64,000 nucleotides of DNA. Source: Streptomyces sp. OR43 (GTDB lineage: Bacteria > Actinomycetota > Actinomycetes > Streptomycetales > Streptomycetaceae). Location: positions 2,221,944 to 2,285,943 of the forward strand of contig NZ_RDBK01000043.1 of assembly GCF_008042275.1 (NCBI RefSeq), written 5' to 3'. The position numbers were made by a program, and so were the translations under genes. Position 1 is the stretch's first letter. Each line of letters begins with the position of its first letter. Below are positions 24,065 to 32,076 of this stretch, in pieces. The notes beneath the pieces were generated by a model. The model did no database searches, was not told the DNA's origin, and was given only the letters and a program-made list of their open reading frames with translations.

Positions 24065-24769
24065 TCAGTGCCCGGCGCCCAGGCCGCCGGTGACCGGGAT
24101 GACCCCGGCGGTCACGTACGAGGCTTCCTCGCCGGCGAGGAAGCGCACGGCCGCGGCCACCTCCTCGGGGGTGCCGGTGCGGGCCAGCGCGGTCCTGGCC
24201 AGGGCGGCCTCGCGGCGCGCGTCGGTGACGTGCTCGACCATGTCGGTCTCGATCATTCCGGGGGCCACCACGTTCACGGTGACGTTGCGCCGGCCGAGCT
24301 CGATGGCCAGGGAGCGGGCGAACCCGATCAACGCGGCTTTTGCGGAGGCGTAGTTGGTCTGCCCCGGCGCGCCGGACATGCTGTTGATGGACGACATGTA
24401 GATCAGCCGGCCCCAGCGGGCCTTGATCATCGCCGGGACGACCTCGCGGGTGACGCTGACCGCGGCCTGGAAGTTGGTCTCCATCACGGCCCGGAAGTCG
24501 TCCTCCGGCATGCCGATCAGCAACTGGTCCCGCGTGATACCCGCGTTGGAGACCAGGACCTCCACGGCACCCTGCTGGATGGACACCTCCTCGACGGCGG
24601 CCTTCACCTGCGCCGGGTCGGTCACATCGCACCGTACGGCGAAGAAGCCGGGCGGCGGCGGCGTGCTGTGGTAGGTGACGGCGACCTTGTGGCCCTCGGC
24701 CGCCAGAGCCCGCGCGGTGGCGAGCCCGATGCCCCGGTTTCCGCCGGTGACGAGTACGGAGCGGCTCAT
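24065..24769 (-). CDS. FabG-like short-chain dehydrogenase/reductase
   Basis: The protein is 234 aa from the ATG at 24769 with an AGGAGGAAG RBS. Motifs: VTGGNRGIGLATA, SNAGITRDQLL, the catalytic Ser in MSSINSMSG, NYASAKAALIG (Tyr, Lys), and a FabG-like C terminus (SYVTAGVIPVTGG). This is the classic actinobacterial FabG1/MabA pattern. It may reduce the beta-ketoacyl-ACP, or reduce a butenolide-type product of the AfsA-like enzyme two genes upstream. Confidence 0.88.
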   Translation of the reverse strand: MSRSVLVTGGNRGIGLATARALAAEGHKVAVTYHSTPPPPGFFAVRCDVTDPAQVKAAVEEVSIQQGAVEVLVSNAGITRDQLLIGMPEDDFRAVMETNFQAAVSVTREVVPAMIKARWGRLIYMSSINSMSGAPGQTNYASAKAALIGFARSLAIELGRRNVTVNVVAPGMIETDMVEHVTDARREAALARTALARTGTPEEVAAAVRFLAGEEASYVTAGVIPVTGGLGAGH

Positions 24770-24875
24770 ATGCACTTCCTCCTGGTGAGGTGCCGCGGGC
24801 CGGCCGGACGAGGCCGGAGCACGGTCGGGGTCGGAGTCGGGGGCGGAGACGGGGAAGGGGACGGCGGACGGTGCG

Positions 24876-25532
24876 TCACGCGAAGTCCTCCCACAGGGAG
24901 GCGAGCCGGTCACCGGCGCTCTCGGCATCGGTGAACAGCACCGACTGCCAGCCGGCCGCCTCGGCACCCGCGCAGTTCTGCGCGAGATCGTCCACCAGCA
25001 CACAGCGCTCCGCGGCCACACCGGCCCGCCGCGCCGCCAGTTCGAACATGCCGGGCGACGGCTTGCGGTGGCCCACCTCGAACGACAGGATCACGTCGTC
25101 CCAGAGCCCGTCCGGCTCGATCATGCGCCGCCAGTACGGGTCCCAGGCGGGCACCATGTTGGACAGCATCCCGACGAACGCCCCGCGCTCCCGCGCCTTG
25201 CGCAGCTGCGCCAGCCAGTCGTGGTTGGTCTCCCGGCCGTCGAACCAGGCGTCCGCCATCGTGGTGAGGCGGAGCGTGACGCCGTGCTCGGCCTCCAGCA
25301 CATCGCCGATCTCCTGGAGCCACGCCTCCTCGGTCACCACCGGGGTGTCGATCGGCTCCATGATGTCGCAGGTGCCGTAACGGGCCGTGACCGTGGCCAG
25401 GGCGCGGCCGAGGACCTCCTGGTCGAGGCCCATCGACGCGCAGAACGTCTTCATCGTGTGGGCGAGCGGAGGCGTCAGAACCCCGCCGAAGTCCGACCAG
25501 ACGGCCAGCCGCGGTGCTGAGGTGTCAGACAT
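24876..25532 (-). CDS. HAD-superfamily hydrolase (phosphatase candidate)
   Basis: The protein is 218 aa from the ATG at 25532, which overlaps the AfsA-like gene by 8 bp and has GGGAG upstream. Motif I reads WSDFGGVLT: the nucleophilic Asp is present, but the second Asp of the usual DxD is Gly, as also seen in YihX-like phosphatases. MLSNM (motif II), GHRKPSPGMF (motif III Lys) and LVDDLAQNC (motif IV) follow. Coupling to an AfsA homologue mirrors the MmfL/MmfP pair, where a HAD enzyme removes the phosphate that comes from dihydroxyacetone phosphate. The same role is likely here but not shown. Confidence 0.85.
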   Translation of the reverse strand: MSDTSAPRLAVWSDFGGVLTPPLAHTMKTFCASMGLDQEVLGRALATVTARYGTCDIMEPIDTPVVTEEAWLQEIGDVLEAEHGVTLRLTTMADAWFDGRETNHDWLAQLRKARERGAFVGMLSNMVPAWDPYWRRMIEPDGLWDDVILSFEVGHRKPSPGMFELAARRAGVAAERCVLVDDLAQNCAGAEAAGWQSVLFTDAESAGDRLASLWEDFA

Positions 25533-26571
25533 GCCGGCTCCCGGAGACGTGGTCGACGTACGAGACATCGGCCACGGCGACGGTCAACTCCGCGATCTCC
25601 TGCGCGTCCTGGTGGAATCGGACCCGTATCGCGTGCTGCCCGGCGCCCGCGGGAGCCGGGGTCGCGGTCGCCGTCAGAGGGATGTCCAGCTCCGCGAATC
25701 GCTCGAACCCGCCCTCGTAACCGATCGCGCACAGCGAGCCCGAGCCGGACGCGGCGGCCCGGCCGGTCCCGGCGGACGCCGCCGTCAGCAGCGCCAGCTG
25801 GCGGGCCGCCTCCACCAGCGTCATGGCCGGCAGATGGTCGTAGACGTGGTCGAACAGCGCCGGGTTGTCGAAGCGCGGTACGACCCGGGCCGTCACGGAA
25901 CCCGCGGTGAACTCCGGCTCCGTGAGCACGACGTTCAACGGGTTGTCACGGCCCACCAGCTCCGGCGCCACCCGCCCGACGTCACCCGGCGCCTCGGTGA
26001 AGTCCGAGCTCAGCGGCGCGGGCGTGCCGCGCTGCGCGTGGCGCAGGATCTCGTTCTCGTCCCCCTTGAGGAAGAGCACGTCCATGGAGTGATCGGCGAC
26101 ATGCACGTCACCCATGAAGATCCGCTGCTCCAGCCGGCCCTTGCGGTAACGCCCGCTGTGCCGGGCGGTCTTGCCGAAGAAGTCCGTGTCGACCCTCGGC
26201 GGCCCCGGCTCGCCGCCGATCCGCAGCGCGTGCAGGTTCCGCAGGGAGAACTGGAAGGCGTGCACGATGGCCATCGTTCCCGCCGGAACACCGGCGTTGG
26301 TGTGGGAACCGGCGATCGCCGACTGCCGGCCCGCCTCCAGCAGCAGCAGGGAGTCGTGCAGTTTCGGCCGCTGCCGGTGGTCGCTGTAGTAGAGGTGGGT
26401 GAGCGGCAGGTGGATACCCGCGGTCACCGCCATCGGCCGCAGACTCCTGACGTCCGTGACGAAGACCTCGGAGATGGCGGAACGGTGGGCGAGCGAGCGC
26501 TCGATCGTGCGGCCGTACTCGATGGCCGGAGCCACGGACGTCGTGGCGTCTTCCAGCACCTGGGTGGTCAT
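25525..26571 (-). CDS. AfsA/ScbA/MmfL-type double-hotdog protein
   Basis: The protein is 348 aa from the ATG at 26571 with GGAGGAACC upstream. Both AfsA repeats are present. The N-terminal one has SEVFVTDVRSL, LPLTHLYYSDH and LLLLEAGRQSAIAGSH. The C-terminal one has NVVLTEPEF, FDHVYDHLPAMTLVEAARQLALL. AfsA enzymes condense a beta-ketoacyl thioester with dihydroxyacetone phosphate, the first step to gamma-butyrolactones and MMF furans. No cognate TetR-type receptor gene is in the window. The gene lies in one operon with KS, CLF and ACP, so it probably takes the chain made by this PKS and serves product assembly more than signalling. Confidence 0.9.
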   Translation of the reverse strand: MTTQVLEDATTSVAPAIEYGRTIERSLAHRSAISEVFVTDVRSLRPMAVTAGIHLPLTHLYYSDHRQRPKLHDSLLLLEAGRQSAIAGSHTNAGVPAGTMAIVHAFQFSLRNLHALRIGGEPGPPRVDTDFFGKTARHSGRYRKGRLEQRIFMGDVHVADHSMDVLFLKGDENEILRHAQRGTPAPLSSDFTEAPGDVGRVAPELVGRDNPLNVVLTEPEFTAGSVTARVVPRFDNPALFDHVYDHLPAMTLVEAARQLALLTAASAGTGRAAASGSGSLCAIGYEGGFERFAELDIPLTATATPAPAGAGQHAIRVRFHQDAQEIAELTVAVADVSYVDHVSGSRHV

Positions 26572-26620
26572 CGGTTCCTCCGAACCAGTTCTCGGGGTGG
26601 TCTGCCGGGACTCGGACCGG

Positions 26621-28057
26621 TCAGCCGACCGGGACCGACACCGCGCTGTCCTCGGCCGCCTCGTCGCCGGCACGCTCCGCGCTCCGCCGGATGAACATGC
26701 CGCTCACCGCGCCGATCATCACGACGGCCACACCGATCCACAGAGCGGCCTCCAGCCCGTCGGTGAACGCCGCGGCCGGATCGCCCGAGGTGTTGTCGGC
26801 GAACTGCCGGCTGAACACGGTGGTCAGCGCCGCCACACCCAGCGCGCCGCCGAACTCACGGCTGGTGTTGTTGGCACCGGACGCCTTGTTCTGCTCGTTC
26901 TCCGGCACCGCCGAGATCACCGTGGCGGGGTTGCCCGCGAAGACCAGGCCCATACCGATACCGGCCAGCGCCAGCGCCGGCACCATCGCGCCGTACCCGA
27001 CGTCCGGCGTCACGACCAGGGCGATCCAGCCCAGGCCGACCCCCTGAAGGGCGCAGCCCGCCGCCTGGAGCACACCGCCGCCGATCCGGTCCACGAACTG
27101 GCTGGCGACCGGCACCACGAACATCGGCGCCAGCGTCCACGGGATGGTGCGCAGACCCGCCTCGAACGGGGAGTAACCCATGGGGCCCTGAAGGAACTGC
27201 GTGAGGAAGAAGATCGACCCGAAGACACCGAAGTACATCGTGATCGACACCACGTTGCTCAGCACGAACGCCGGCGCGCGGTACATGTGCGCCGGGATGA
27301 GCGGGAACCTGCTGTTGCGCTCCGACACGATGAACCCCACCGCCAGAATCACCGTGAGGGACAGCCCGGTCAGCGTGGTGGCGTGCGTCCAGCCGTGGTC
27401 GGCCGCCGACACGATGCCCCAGACCGCCGACACGACCGAAGCGGTCACCAGCACCATGCTCGGGACGTTCAGGCTCCGTTCCTTGCCGCGGCTCTCGCTG
27501 ACCGCCCACAGGGCGAGCGGCAGAGCGATCACACCGACCGGCACGTTGATCCAGAAGATCCAGCTCCACTCGATCTTCTCGGTCACCAGACCGCCCGCGA
27601 GCGGACCCGCCGCGATACCGAGTCCGTTGACACCGCCCCACACACCGACGGCCAGGTTCCGCTGCGCCCGCGACACCGCGCCGACCGCCAGCGTGAGCGA
27701 GACCGGGAGAATGGCCGCCGCGCCCGCACCCTGGAAGACCCGGGCGATCACGAGCGTCACGACCGAACCGGCCATCGCACACGCCACGGAGGACAGGGTG
27801 AACAGGGCGATGCCGCTCAGGAACACCCGCCGGCGCCCGAACCGGTCACCCAGCGCCGCACCCGCCAGCAGCAGACCGGCGAAGGCCAGCACATAGCCGT
27901 TCATCACCCACTGCAGCTCCGACTGCTTCACGTCGAAGTCCTGGCTGATCTCCGCCAGCGCGTTGGTGACGACGAGATTGTCCAGCGAGACCATGAACAT
28001 GGGCAGAGAGGTGGCGACCAACGCCCAGAGAACGCCTCGGCTCTTGGTTGTCGTCAT
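26621..28057 (-). CDS. DHA2-family MFS drug exporter (14-TM, EmrB/QacA type)
   Basis: This 478-aa protein has about 14 hydrophobic segments. Features of the DHA2 group are MVSLDNLVVTNALAEI in TM1, GDRFGRRRVFLSG (motif A), and GPLAGGLVTEKIEWSWIFWINVPVG (motif C plus the following loop). It overlaps the SMP-30-like gene stop (ATGA). It is the second transporter of the cluster and probably exports the polyketide-containing product or an intermediate. Confidence 0.9.
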   Translation of the reverse strand: MTTTKSRGVLWALVATSLPMFMVSLDNLVVTNALAEISQDFDVKQSELQWVMNGYVLAFAGLLLAGAALGDRFGRRRVFLSGIALFTLSSVACAMAGSVVTLVIARVFQGAGAAAILPVSLTLAVGAVSRAQRNLAVGVWGGVNGLGIAAGPLAGGLVTEKIEWSWIFWINVPVGVIALPLALWAVSESRGKERSLNVPSMVLVTASVVSAVWGIVSAADHGWTHATTLTGLSLTVILAVGFIVSERNSRFPLIPAHMYRAPAFVLSNVVSITMYFGVFGSIFFLTQFLQGPMGYSPFEAGLRTIPWTLAPMFVVPVASQFVDRIGGGVLQAAGCALQGVGLGWIALVVTPDVGYGAMVPALALAGIGMGLVFAGNPATVISAVPENEQNKASGANNTSREFGGALGVAALTTVFSRQFADNTSGDPAAAFTDGLEAALWIGVAVVMIGAVSGMFIRRSAERAGDEAAEDSAVSVPVG

Positions 28058-29166
28058 CGGATGATCCCCTTGCTGCTCGTGGAGTTGCTGGTCGTGGAGT
28101 GCCCGTGCCGCACCGGGCCCGAGCAGGGAAGGCGACGCAGGACGATCCGGTCCGAGGTCTCCCCGACCAGCACCGTCCCCACCTCACCGCTGAGCACGTA
28201 GTCGCCGTACGGCGTCACCGCCACGGTCGTCGGGCCGCCGACCGGCCACGGGTCCACCCGCGAGCGGACCGAGGCACTGCGCCAGCCGTCGCGCGAACCC
28301 ACGACCTTGACGGCGTCCACGCCACCCGGCGCGCCGACGGCGGCACCGATGGAGTTGGTGACGACGACCAGGGAGCCGTCGGGACGCAGCCCGAGCCCGT
28401 CCGTGCCCACCAGCGGCTCGCCGAGGTCCACCTCGGCCACCTTGCGGCCCGCCGGGGCGTCGGGACGGATCCTGAACATCCGGCCGTCGTCGTAGCGCAC
28501 GGCCAGCAGATAGCCGTCCGGGTGCCACACGATGCCGTTCAGACCGACGATCTGCGCGGCGAAGCGGGGATCGCTCACCACCGGGGTGACACGCCCGGCG
28601 AGGTCGATCCGCTGAAGGGTCTGCGACACGGAGTCCGTGACGTAGATGTTGCCCTGCGGATCGAAGGTCAGGTCGTTGGCGAACGTCCGGGGGAGCCCCT
28701 GGGCGACGTCGATACGACGCTGCAGCTTGCCGGTGTCCAGGGCGAACACCGCCACACCCGAGGTGGGCGGCTGATCCCCGACCTCCAGGCGCTGACGGAT
28801 CCAGAAGTCGCTGTACGCGACGAGGATGCGGTTGCGCGCGGTGTCCACCCGGACTCCGAGCGTGGACACCATGCCGATGCTCGGCGCGAGCTCCTCGACG
28901 GTGCCGTCCAGCCGGATCACCGAGAGGGTGCCCTTCAGGGCGGAGCCGACCAGGAAGGCGCGGCGTGTGGGGTCCCAGGCGACACCCTCCGGGTAGACGT
29001 CGGCCGCCCGGGTGTCGATCACGTCCGGACCGGTGTGTCGGCCGGCGGCCGAGGCCGCCGGGGCGGGCGAATTCGCCAGGGCGGGGGCCGGGAGGGCAAT
29101 CGGCGCGATCGCCGTGAGAACGGCCGCGGAGGCGAGCACGGCTCTTAGCGGAAGGGCGCGGGACAC
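28054..29166 (-). CDS. Secreted SMP-30/gluconolactonase-like beta-propeller protein
   Basis: The protein is 370 aa from the GTG at 29166, with AGAGGAA upstream. It has a Sec signal peptide (LPLRAVLASAAVLTAIAPIA, then ALA near 30). The mature part has beta-propeller strands with YPEGVAWDP, FANDLTFDPQGNIYVTDS and LNGIVWHPDGYLL, where the E, N and D positions match SMP-30 metal ligands. Family members hydrolyse lactones. As the first gene of the AfsA/PKS operon and exported with an MFS pump, it may open or close a lactone outside the cell, or mature or detoxify the product. An electron-transfer or strictosidine-synthase-like role is also possible. Confidence 0.78.
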   Translation of the reverse strand: MSRALPLRAVLASAAVLTAIAPIALPAPALANSPAPAASAAGRHTGPDVIDTRAADVYPEGVAWDPTRRAFLVGSALKGTLSVIRLDGTVEELAPSIGMVSTLGVRVDTARNRILVAYSDFWIRQRLEVGDQPPTSGVAVFALDTGKLQRRIDVAQGLPRTFANDLTFDPQGNIYVTDSVSQTLQRIDLAGRVTPVVSDPRFAAQIVGLNGIVWHPDGYLLAVRYDDGRMFRIRPDAPAGRKVAEVDLGEPLVGTDGLGLRPDGSLVVVTNSIGAAVGAPGGVDAVKVVGSRDGWRSASVRSRVDPWPVGGPTTVAVTPYGDYVLSGEVGTVLVGETSDRIVLRRLPCSGPVRHGHSTTSNSTSSKGIIR

Positions 29167-29440
29167 GGTGTTCCTCTCATGGTGGGCCGGCCGGGTCCGG
29201 ACTCCGTGAAGTGAGGGAATACGGGTGCACGGAGCATGCGAATTCCGGCGGCGCGACGGACAACGTGAAATCAGCTGATTTCCGTGACGCGTGAATCGCC
29301 GGGGCGCTTCCACTGCGGCACACCATCGAATCTAGGTCGGCCGCCGCGCGATATGTAGAGGACCTAGGACGTACCGGGAATACCTCTTTCGAGACATTCC
29401 CCGGCCACGGATATCCGCGCGGACCTGCGCAAACGCGCAC
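29167..29440 (-). promoter_or_regulatory. Upstream region of the polyketide operon
   Basis: No gene is seen. The segment is less GC-rich than its surroundings (for example 29340-29400) and must contain the promoter for the minus-strand run starting at 29166. A direct repeat AGGAC-CT-AGGAC lies around 29361-29372, next to CGCGATATG. It may be an operator, but there is no cognate regulator gene nearby to support this. Confidence 0.45.
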
Positions 29441-29485
29441 GGCTGAGGGCCGCCACCCCGGTGATGCGGGTGACGGCCCTCAGCC
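29441..29485. terminator. Strong hairpin terminator at the right edge of the cluster
   Basis: Arms at 29441-29458 and 29468-29485 pair at 17 of 18 positions around a 9-nt loop. A T-rich run follows on the plus side. It lies after the stop of the minus-strand SpdB-like gene (29525) and insulates that gene from the BGC operon. Confidence 0.88.
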
Positions 29486-29524
29486 GTTGTTCTTTTCGCC
29501 TGCCGTCGTCGCTCTATGTCCCGA

Positions 29525-30970
29525 TCACGCGATGTGGTCGGCCTCGAGTTCGGCGTGGTAACGGTTCTTGAAGCCCTGGATCAACTGGCGGAGCAGAGCC
29601 GCACTGCGCGGGTGCCGCACGTTGTGCCCGTCCGACAGATGTATGTCGAGGACCTCGATACTGGGGTACGTGCTGTGCTGCGTCACGAACGCGGCGAAGA
29701 CCTCGTACGCGATCTCGCTGAACTCCGCGTCCTCCTGCGCCCACTCCTCGGCCCACTCGTCAGCGGCCTCGACGACGGCCTTCGGCTGCTGCTCCTGCAC
29801 CGGGAACCGCTCCTGCACGGGCCCCTGCTCCTGCACGGGCCCCTGTTCCTGTCCCTGCTCCGGAGCCTCTTCGGCCTCCGGTGCCATCGGCATCTGCTCC
29901 GTACGCTGCCCGGGCACCGCGCCGATCGTGCCGACGTTGCCCAGCGGCCGCGTGCGGCCCCCCGGACCCGACGGGATCATCACCGGGGTGGGCTCCAGGC
30001 CCTCGACGTACATCGGGTTGTACGAGCCCTCGTACGCCGCGTCCGGCACCTGCGCCGCGAACCACGGGCTGTCATGCGTGCCGGGCCCTTCCGCGAACTG
30101 CTGCTCCTCGGCCCACTCACCGGGAACCGTCTTGGCGTACTGCTCCTGCTGAACCGGCTGCTGCTGCGGGTTCTGCGGGTTCTGCCGGGGGTCGTACGCG
30201 AGCTCCGGCTGCGGGGCCGCCTCCACGACGGATGCGGGGGCCTGGGCCCTCGCTGGATCGGGGGCCGGGGGCAGCAGGGCCGGTTCGATGCCGGCCGCGG
30301 CGAGTCCGGCGGGGCCCGTCTCGGCGAGCGGGACGCCGTACTTGGCGAGGCGGAGCGGCATCAGCGACTCGACGGGTGCCTTGCGGCGCCAGCTGCGGCC
30401 GAAGCGGGCCTGGAGGCGGGCCTGGTAGATCAGCCGGTCCTGTTCGAGCTTGATGACCTGCTCGTACGACCGCAGTTCCCACAGCTTCATCCGCCGCCAC
30501 AGCCGGAACGTGGGCACGGGGGAGAGCAGCCAGCGGGTGAGGCGGACGCCCTCCATGTGCTTGTCGGCGGTGATGTCGGCGATCCGGCCCACGGCGTGGC
30601 GGGCGGCCTCGACGGAGACGACGAACAGCACCGGGATCACGGCGTGCATGCCGGTGCCCAGCGGGTCGGGCCAGGCGGCGGCGCCGTTGAACGCGATCGT
30701 CGCCGCGGTCAGCAGCCACGCGGTCTGGCGCAGCAGCGGGAACGGGATGCGGAGCCAGGTCAGCAGCAGGTCCAGCGCGAGCAGGACGCAGATGCCGGCG
30801 TCGATGCCGATCGGGAAGACGACCGAGAAACCGCCGAAGCCCTTCTGCTCGGCGAGCTCGCGCACGGCCGCGTAGGAACCCGCGAAACCGATCGCCGCGA
30901 TGAGTACCGCACCGGCGACCACGAGCCCGACGAGTATCCGGTGAGTGCGTGTCAGCTGCATCGCGGCCAC
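29525..30970 (-). CDS. DUF2637 (SpdB-like) membrane protein
   Basis: The GTG at 30970 (MAAMQLTRTHRILVG) has GGGAGGGG six bases upstream and is preferred to the ATG three codons later. That gives 481 aa. About four TM segments lie in residues 10-130, followed by a conserved cytoplasmic part (ADKHMEGVRLTRWLLSPVPT, LWRRMKLWELRSYEQVIKLEQDR). A long Pro/Gln/Glu-rich linker has short QGPVQE-type repeats. A C-terminal folded segment (IAYEVFAAFVTQH to NRYHAELEADHIA) resembles a winged-helix-like DNA-binding end. Similar proteins are found on actinobacterial integrative elements (spread genes) and also as core chromosomal genes; no integrase is seen here. Confidence 0.85.
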   Translation of the reverse strand: MAAMQLTRTHRILVGLVVAGAVLIAAIGFAGSYAAVRELAEQKGFGGFSVVFPIGIDAGICVLLALDLLLTWLRIPFPLLRQTAWLLTAATIAFNGAAAWPDPLGTGMHAVIPVLFVVSVEAARHAVGRIADITADKHMEGVRLTRWLLSPVPTFRLWRRMKLWELRSYEQVIKLEQDRLIYQARLQARFGRSWRRKAPVESLMPLRLAKYGVPLAETGPAGLAAAGIEPALLPPAPDPARAQAPASVVEAAPQPELAYDPRQNPQNPQQQPVQQEQYAKTVPGEWAEEQQFAEGPGTHDSPWFAAQVPDAAYEGSYNPMYVEGLEPTPVMIPSGPGGRTRPLGNVGTIGAVPGQRTEQMPMAPEAEEAPEQGQEQGPVQEQGPVQERFPVQEQQPKAVVEAADEWAEEWAQEDAEFSEIAYEVFAAFVTQHSTYPSIEVLDIHLSDGHNVRHPRSAALLRQLIQGFKNRYHAELEADHIA

Positions 30971-31082
30971 CCGCGACCCCTCCCCAATTCTTTGTCCCCG
31001 ACGTCCGTTCCAGCGGGACGACTTCGAGATCCGGCGGGCACAGCCTGGCACATGCCGGAGCCTGCTGTTGCGCGGGGAGGGG

Positions 31083-31116
31083 CGAAGCCCGGTTCCCGGG
31101 CGAGGACCGGGCTTCG
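31083..31116. terminator. Hairpin terminator
   Basis: A perfect 11-bp stem (31083-31093 / 31106-31116) with a 12-nt loop lies just past the stop of the minus-strand DUF3558 lipoprotein gene (31140). Confidence 0.7.
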
Positions 31117-31139
31117 TCGCAGGGGAGGGCCGGGGGCGG

Positions 31140-31949
31140 TCAGCCCGTCTTCGTGGCGGAGGCGGAGGCCTTGGCGGAGGCCTTGGCCGAGGCGGACCCG
31201 GAGGGCTTCGGCGAGCCGCTCGGCTGTCCGGCGTCGTTGGCGGCGGCCACCGAGGCGACGGCCTCCTTGGCGGCCTTCTCGGCACCCTTCAGGATGTCCG
31301 CGGCGGACGGGGTCTTTGCGCCCGCGTAGCCCGCACCGTTGTAGTTGACGGTGACGACGACGTTGCCCGTACGGGCGATGACCGTGACGTACTTGAAGTC
31401 CTCACCCGTCTTGGTGAGGTCGTACGTGACCTTGGTGGCCTCTTCGCCGATCGAGCCGGCCGGGGCCGGGGCGGTGGCGAGCTTCTTCGCACCCTCGGCC
31501 GCCTGGGCCTTGGCGACCTGCTTCGTGTAGTCCGCCTGGGCGCGGTCCGCTCCGCTGCCCAGGGACTGGTCGGAGGCGAAGCGGGTGAAGCCGACGTCGA
31601 GCCAGCGGTACTGGGAGCCCTTGACGCCGTTGTCGTCGAGGCCGTTCCAGGAGCAGCCGCCGCGCGCGGCGGTGTCGCTGGACTTGCCGCGCGTACCGCT
31701 CTTGTTCTTGGCCGAGGGGACCAGGGACTTGACCGTCTTCGTGGTGAGCGACTTGCACGGGTCGGGCAGCGCGGCGAACTTCGCCGGTGCGACGGCCGGT
31801 TCGGTCTTCGTCGCGTCCGGTGCGGCGGACGACGAGGAGGCGTCGTCCTTCTTCCCGTCGGAGTCCGACGAGCAGCCGGCGACGACGAGCATCACCGGGA
31901 CGGCGGCGCAGGCGAGTATGCGGGTGAGTCGCGGGGCTGATCGGTGCAT
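31140..31949 (-). CDS. DUF3558 lipoprotein
   Basis: This 269-aa protein has a lipoprotein signal peptide with lipobox VVAGCSS (Cys near 26), then a Ser/Ala/Lys-rich spacer. The DUF3558 core follows: LPDPCKSLTTKTVKSLVP, a second Cys in GGCSWNG, and a C-terminal YVTVIARTGNVVVTVNYNG strand. The C-terminal tail is low complexity (repeats of Ser, Ala, Lys). The two conserved core Cys probably form a disulfide. Function is unknown; it lies on the outer face of the membrane. The next gene upstream encodes a paralogue. Confidence 0.85.
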   Translation of the reverse strand: MHRSAPRLTRILACAAVPVMLVVAGCSSDSDGKKDDASSSSAAPDATKTEPAVAPAKFAALPDPCKSLTTKTVKSLVPSAKNKSGTRGKSSDTAARGGCSWNGLDDNGVKGSQYRWLDVGFTRFASDQSLGSGADRAQADYTKQVAKAQAAEGAKKLATAPAPAGSIGEEATKVTYDLTKTGEDFKYVTVIARTGNVVVTVNYNGAGYAGAKTPSAADILKGAEKAAKEAVASVAAANDAGQPSGSPKPSGSASAKASAKASASATKTG

Positions 31950-32076
31950 GGTTCCTTCACTCGGGTGGCACGGCGGTCGGGCGGGTGGTCCGGAGGGCCA
32001 CGGTACGACGGACGGGTCCCGGACGCCGCCTCGGCCGGGAGTCCCGGAGGGCGGCCCGTGGCGGCCGGGGGCGGGG

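Noticed and set aside
25525..26571. Standard butyrolactone signalling system
   Set aside because: No receptor (TetR-type) gene is in the window and the gene shares an operon with KS/CLF/ACP, so a purely regulatory role is less likely, though not excluded.
29525..30970. Integrative plasmid (AICE) suggested by the SpdB-like gene
   Set aside because: No integrase, replication initiator, FtsK-like translocase or attachment repeat was seen in the surrounding sequence.
29516..31348. 610-aa plus-strand frame over the SpdB-like gene
   Set aside because: Repetitive antisense sequence; the minus strand encodes a recognisable DUF2637 protein.
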